Assembly: GCF_004296575.1 (NCBI RefSeq)
Contig: NZ_SAYT01000005.1
Coordinates: 1 to 64,000, forward strand
Direction: 5' to 3'
DNA length: 64,000 bases
From: Dyella amyloliquefaciens
GTDB taxonomy: Bacteria > Pseudomonadota > Gammaproteobacteria > Xanthomonadales > Rhodanobacteraceae
Part shown: positions 60,929 to 64,000 of the stretch, in pieces
Layout of the letters: the number at the start of each line of letters is the position of its first letter
Position numbering within the stretch: position 1 is the first letter of the stretch
The notes under the pieces: generated by a model
Database searches by the model: none
Told to the model about the DNA's origin: nothing
The model's input: only the letters and a program-made list of their open reading frames with translations
Made by a program: the position numbers and the translations under genes

Positions 60929-62095
60929 TCAGATCACCACCAGCTCCGCATGGAGCGCGCCGGCCTGCTTGAGCGCCTGCAGGATGGAGATGAGATCGCT
61001 GGGCGAGGCACCGACCTGGTTCACCGCGCGCACGATGGTGTCTAGATTGGTGCCGGGGCCGAACTTGAACATGTGGCCGCCGTCCTCGCTTACCTGCACG
61101 TTGCTGTTCTGCACCACCGTGGTCTGGCCACGACTGAACGCTTCCGGCTGGCTGACGGTCGGCTGCTCGCTGATGGTCACCTGGATCGCGCCGTGCGCCA
61201 CCGCGGCCGGCGTCACGCGCACTTCCGAACCGATCACCACGGTGCCGGTACGCGAATTCACCACCACGCGCGCCGGTGCATCACCCGGATTCACGTCCAA
61301 GGCCTGGATGGCACCCAACCATGCCACGCGCTGGGCGGCGTCCGCCGGGCCGCGCACGGCCACCGAACCGCCATCCACCGCATTCGCTGTGCCCGCGCCA
61401 TAAGTGCGGTTCACCGCCTCGGCGATGCGCGTGGCCGTGGTGAAGTCCGGCGTATTGAGATTGAGCATGAGGTCGCCGTTGCTGTTGGCAAACGACGAGG
61501 CGACGCTGCGCTCCACCGTCGCGCCATTGGGAACGCGACCGCTGGCGGAAATGTTCACCTGCACGCTGGAACCGCTCTTGCCCTGCGCGCTGACACCGCC
61601 GACCACCACGCTGCCCTGCGCCATCGCGTAGACGTTGCCGTCCGCGCCGCGGAGCGGCGTCATCAGCAACTCACCGCCACGAATGCTCTTGGCGTTGCCG
61701 ATGGAGGCCACGGTGATGTCGATGGTCTGGCCCGGCTTGGCGAACGGCGGAAGCTGCGCGGTGATCGTCACCGCCGCCGCGTTCTTCAGCTGCGGGCGCA
61801 CGTTGGCCGGCACCGTGATGCCGAACTGAACCAGCATGTTCTCCAGGCTCTGCGTGGTGAACGGCGCCTGCGTGGTCTGGTCACCGCTGCCGTCGAGGCC
61901 CACGACCAGGCCGTAGCCGATGAGCTGGTTGGTTCGTACGCCGCCGACCTGCGCGAGGTCGCGAATCTTGTCCGCGTGCACCGGCTGGTTCACCGAGAAG
62001 CTGGCGCACAGCACGATGGCCACGCCGCGCAGCACCGACAACGCGCGCTCGCGTGCGCGCGCCAATGTGTAGCGATCGAAGTAGAGACCGTTCAT
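60929..62095 (-). CDS. flgI: Flagellar P-ring protein FlgI
   Basis: The 388-residue periplasmic protein has an extended signal peptide (basic first 20 residues, then a hydrophobic run ending near VHA) and the FlgI start [33 protein letters not shown]. It forms the P ring around the rod. The ATG overlaps the flgH stop codon by one base (TGATG). The open frame continuing upstream is flgH coding DNA. Confidence 0.96.
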   Translation of the reverse strand: MNGLYFDRYTLARARERALSVLRGVAIVLCASFSVNQPVHADKIRDLAQVGGVRTNQLIGYGLVVGLDGSGDQTTQAPFTTQSLENMLVQFGITVPANVRPQLKNAAAVTITAQLPPFAKPGQTIDITVASIGNAKSIRGGELLMTPLRGADGNVYAMAQGSVVVGGVSAQGKSGSSVQVNISASGRVPNGATVERSVASSFANSNGDLMLNLNTPDFTTATRIAEAVNRTYGAGTANAVDGGSVAVRGPADAAQRVAWLGAIQALDVNPGDAPARVVVNSRTGTVVIGSEVRVTPAAVAHGAIQVTISEQPTVSQPEAFSRGQTTVVQNSNVQVSEDGGHMFKFGPGTNLDTIVRAVNQVGASPSDLISILQALKQAGALHAELVVI

Positions 62096-62778
62096 CAGTA
62101 GGGCATCCACTTGGAGCTGAAGAACCGCGACAACCAGCCCTGCGTATTCGCATCGGCCAGCGAACCCTTGCCCGTATAGGCGATCTGCGCGTCGGCCACG
62201 CGCGTCGACGGCACGCTGTTGTCCTGCAGGATGTCCTGCGGGCGCACGATGCCGGAAATGCGAATCAGCTCCTGACCCTGATTGATGGTGAGCATCTTCT
62301 CGCCCCGCACCAGCAGGTTGCCGTTGGAAAGACGCTGCGCCACGGTGACCGTGATCGATCCGGTCAGCTGGTTGCTCTGGCTGCTGTCGCCGGCGCCGTC
62401 GAAGGCACGATTGGCATTGAGCGACGAATCCGCCGTCTTTCCGCCCACCTTGAGCGCATGGCCCAGGATGGTGGGCGAGCTGATGGTGCTCGCGTCCTTC
62501 TTGCTGGTGCTGGTACTGGCCTTCTTCGATGCCTGCGTGCTCTCCACCAGCGAGATGGTGAGGATGTCGCCCACGCGATGCGCGCGCGCATCGTTGAACA
62601 ACTCCATGCCCTGCTCGGCGTGGTAGATGGAGCCGTCGGTCGGCGGCGGCGCCGTCTGTTCGGCAGGCATCGTGGCTGCCCACTGGTGGTCGTCGTGCGG
62701 CGGCTGCATGGCGCAGCCCGCCAGCGCCGCGTACGCCAGTGCAAGAGCCATTCGGGAGAGGGGGCGGAAGGACGGCAT
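62095..62778 (-). CDS. flgH: Flagellar L-ring lipoprotein FlgH
   Basis: The 227-residue product has a lipoprotein signal with lipobox LAGC (Cys22), and the FlgH core with [50 protein letters not shown] and [14 protein letters not shown]. It forms the outer-membrane L ring. The ATG at 62778 is eight bases after flgG. The frame is open through flgG, which is not used. Confidence 0.95.
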   Translation of the reverse strand: MPSFRPLSRMALALAYAALAGCAMQPPHDDHQWAATMPAEQTAPPPTDGSIYHAEQGMELFNDARAHRVGDILTISLVESTQASKKASTSTSKKDASTISSPTILGHALKVGGKTADSSLNANRAFDGAGDSSQSNQLTGSITVTVAQRLSNGNLLVRGEKMLTINQGQELIRISGIVRPQDILQDNSVPSTRVADAQIAYTGKGSLADANTQGWLSRFFSSKWMPY

Positions 62779-62786
62779 GGTCGTGC

Positions 62787-63572
62787 TCACATCTTGTCGG
62801 TCAGGTCCTGCAGCATCTGATCGGTGCTGCTGATGGCCTTGGAATTCATTTCGTAGGTGCGCTGCGTCTCGATCATGTTGACCATCTCGGCCACCACGTT
62901 GACGTTGGAGGACTCCAGCGAGCCCTGCAGCAGCGAACCCATGCCGTTGAGCGCGGGCTGCCCGGTCTGGGGCGCGCCGCTCGAGGCGGTCTCGAGGTAC
63001 ATGTTCTGGCCCATCGGCTGCAGGCCGGCGGGATTGATGAAGTCGGCGAGCTGCAGCGTGCCCAGCGTCTGCGGCGTGGCGGATGCCGTGGTGGTGGCCG
63101 ATATGGTGCCGTCGCTGCCGATGGTCATCGACTGCACGTTCGGCGGCACGGTGATCGCCGGCTCCAGCGGATAACCGTCGGACGTCACCAGCTGGCCGTT
63201 CGCGTCGGTGTGCAGCGAACCATCGCGCGTATAGGCCACGCTGCCATCGGGCATGCTCACCTGCAGGAAGCCGCGACCCTGGATCGCCACGTCGAGCGAG
63301 TTGCCGGTCTGCGTGATGTTGCCTTCGGTGAACAGCTTCTCGTTGCCCACCACGCGCACGCCGGTGCCCAGCATCAGGCCCGACGGCGACAGCGTCTGCT
63401 CGGTGGTCTGGCCGCCCGGCTGGCCCTTGTTCTGGTACATCAGGTCCTGGAACGCCGCACGCGAACTCTTGAACGCGGTGGTGTTGGCGTTGGCCAGGTT
63501 GTTGGAGATGACGTCCATGCGCGTCTGCTGCGCATCGAGGCCGGTCTTGGCGATCCACAAGGACGAAAACAT
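62787..63572 (-). CDS. flgG: Flagellar distal rod protein FlgG
   Basis: The 261-residue product has the rod/hook N-terminal motif ([32 protein letters not shown]) and C-terminal [35 protein letters not shown], both classical for FlgG. It builds the distal rod. The ATG at 63572 lies 23 bases after flgF. Confidence 0.96.
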   Translation of the reverse strand: MFSSLWIAKTGLDAQQTRMDVISNNLANANTTAFKSSRAAFQDLMYQNKGQPGGQTTEQTLSPSGLMLGTGVRVVGNEKLFTEGNITQTGNSLDVAIQGRGFLQVSMPDGSVAYTRDGSLHTDANGQLVTSDGYPLEPAITVPPNVQSMTIGSDGTISATTTASATPQTLGTLQLADFINPAGLQPMGQNMYLETASSGAPQTGQPALNGMGSLLQGSLESSNVNVVAEMVNMIETQRTYEMNSKAISSTDQMLQDLTDKM

Positions 63573-63595
63573 CGGTTACTCCTGAAAGCCGTGGC

Positions 63596-64000
63596 TCAGT
63601 TGGACTGCAGCAGCTTGGTGGCGGAATCGGCGTTGTCCTCGGAGGCCTTGATGGACTTCACCTGCATGTCGTACTGGCGCGAGAGCGCGATCATCTTCAC
63701 CAGCTCGGCGGACGGATTGACGTTGCTGCCTTCCAGCACGCCCGATGCCACCGTCACCGTGGGATCGGCGTCGGCGGTACCGCCGCCCGCCATATGCATC
63801 AGGCCATCGCCCCCCTGCACCAGCTGCGTCGAATCGGGATTCACCAGCTTGATGCGGTCCAGCGTGGTGACCGAGTTCGGCCCTTGTCCCAGTGGCACCG
63901 AGGAAATCGTGCCGTCGTTGCCGACGCTGATTTCAGCCGCCGGCGGAATGGTGATGGGGCCGGAACCACCCATCACCGGATTGCCGCGCGAATCGACCAG
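63596..64000 (-). CDS. flgF: Flagellar proximal rod protein FlgF (5' part outside window)
   Basis: The C-terminal 134 residues are present and read in frame to the window edge. They include a rod-type SPAE-like end (LEGSNVNPSAELVKMIALSRQYDMQVKSIKASEDNAD) as in FlgF, and the gene precedes flgG as in canonical flgFGHIJKL order. The start lies beyond position 64000, so this is a fragment made by the window boundary and not a broken gene. Confidence 0.93.
   Translation of the reverse strand: MVDSRGNPVMGGSGPITIPPAAEISVGNDGTISSVPLGQGPNSVTTLDRIKLVNPDSTQLVQGGDGLMHMAGGGTADADPTVTVASGVLEGSNVNPSAELVKMIALSRQYDMQVKSIKASEDNADSATKLLQSN

Noticed and set aside
1-64000. tRNA or rRNA genes, CRISPR arrays, replication origin
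   Set aside because: No cloverleaf, no ribosomal RNA signature, no regularly spaced direct repeats and no DnaA-box cluster were seen on either strand.

Overview
The window reads as a chromosomal segment of a high-GC gammaproteobacterium of the order Xanthomonadales, most likely the Rhodanobacteraceae (Dyella, Luteibacter, Rhodanobacter and relatives). The reasons are a FleQ/sigma54-driven flagellar cluster with flhF-flhG, a motC-motD stator pair next to cheA, an atypical PilZ gene beside fleQ, and dispersed palindromes of the REP/BIME type. Genus is inference. Apart from the first ~3.5 kb, base composition looks uniformly GC-rich.

Region 1 (1-5.2 kb) is accessory and visibly less GC-rich at its start. 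It holds four small or medium unknown membrane or secreted protein genes, all on the minus strand, and four copies of one oriented palindrome (arms GTCCGC/GCGGAC). These are followed by a solitary HigA-like antitoxin gene, a doubtful small gene and about 700 bases without a convincing gene.

Region 2 (5.2-11.8 kb) is a methyltransferase-family membrane protein followed by what may be the most interesting unit: a minus-strand operon for a periplasmic solute-binding protein, a di-haem c-type oxidoreductase and a TonB-dependent receptor, with a full-length ModE molybdate regulator behind it. A strong match to the ModE operator lies 10 bases ahead of the first start codon. I infer a ModE-controlled (molybdate or tungstate responsive) outer-membrane uptake system; no inner-membrane permease or ATPase is present in the window.

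Region 3 (12-25.6 kb) is a mixed set: GH30 glycosidase, diguanylate cyclase, bestrophin-like membrane protein, secreted esterase, an unknown secreted protein, a large winged-helix/NB-ARC-like ATPase regulator whose 3' end overlaps a convergent FAD oxidoreductase, two unknown membrane proteins and an AI-2E-family permease with an additional C-terminal domain.

Region 4 (25.6-64 kb) is one long minus-strand flagellar and chemotaxis cluster. In transcription order it reads flgF (cut by the window end), flgG, flgH, flgI, flgJ, flgK, flgL, fliC, fliD, fliS, fliT-like, pilZ, fleQ, fliE, fliF, fliG, fliH, fliI, fliJ, fliK, fliL, fliM, fliN, fliO, fliP, fliQ, fliR, flhB, flhA, flhF, flhG, fliA, cheY, cheZ, cheA, motC, motD, cheW. 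Many junctions are 4-base ATGA or GTGA overlaps. The hierarchy is visible in the DNA: a CRP/Clp/Vfr-like site upstream of fleQ, sigma54 -24/-12 promoters upstream of fliE and fliL, and a FliA (sigma28) promoter upstream of fliC. Palindromic repeat elements sit in the breaks between sub-operons (fleQ/fliE, fliL/fliK, fliP/fliQ, cheA/cheZ, flgJ/flgI). cheB and cheR are not in the window, nor are the rpoN2 and vemR genes that accompany fleQ in Xanthomonas.
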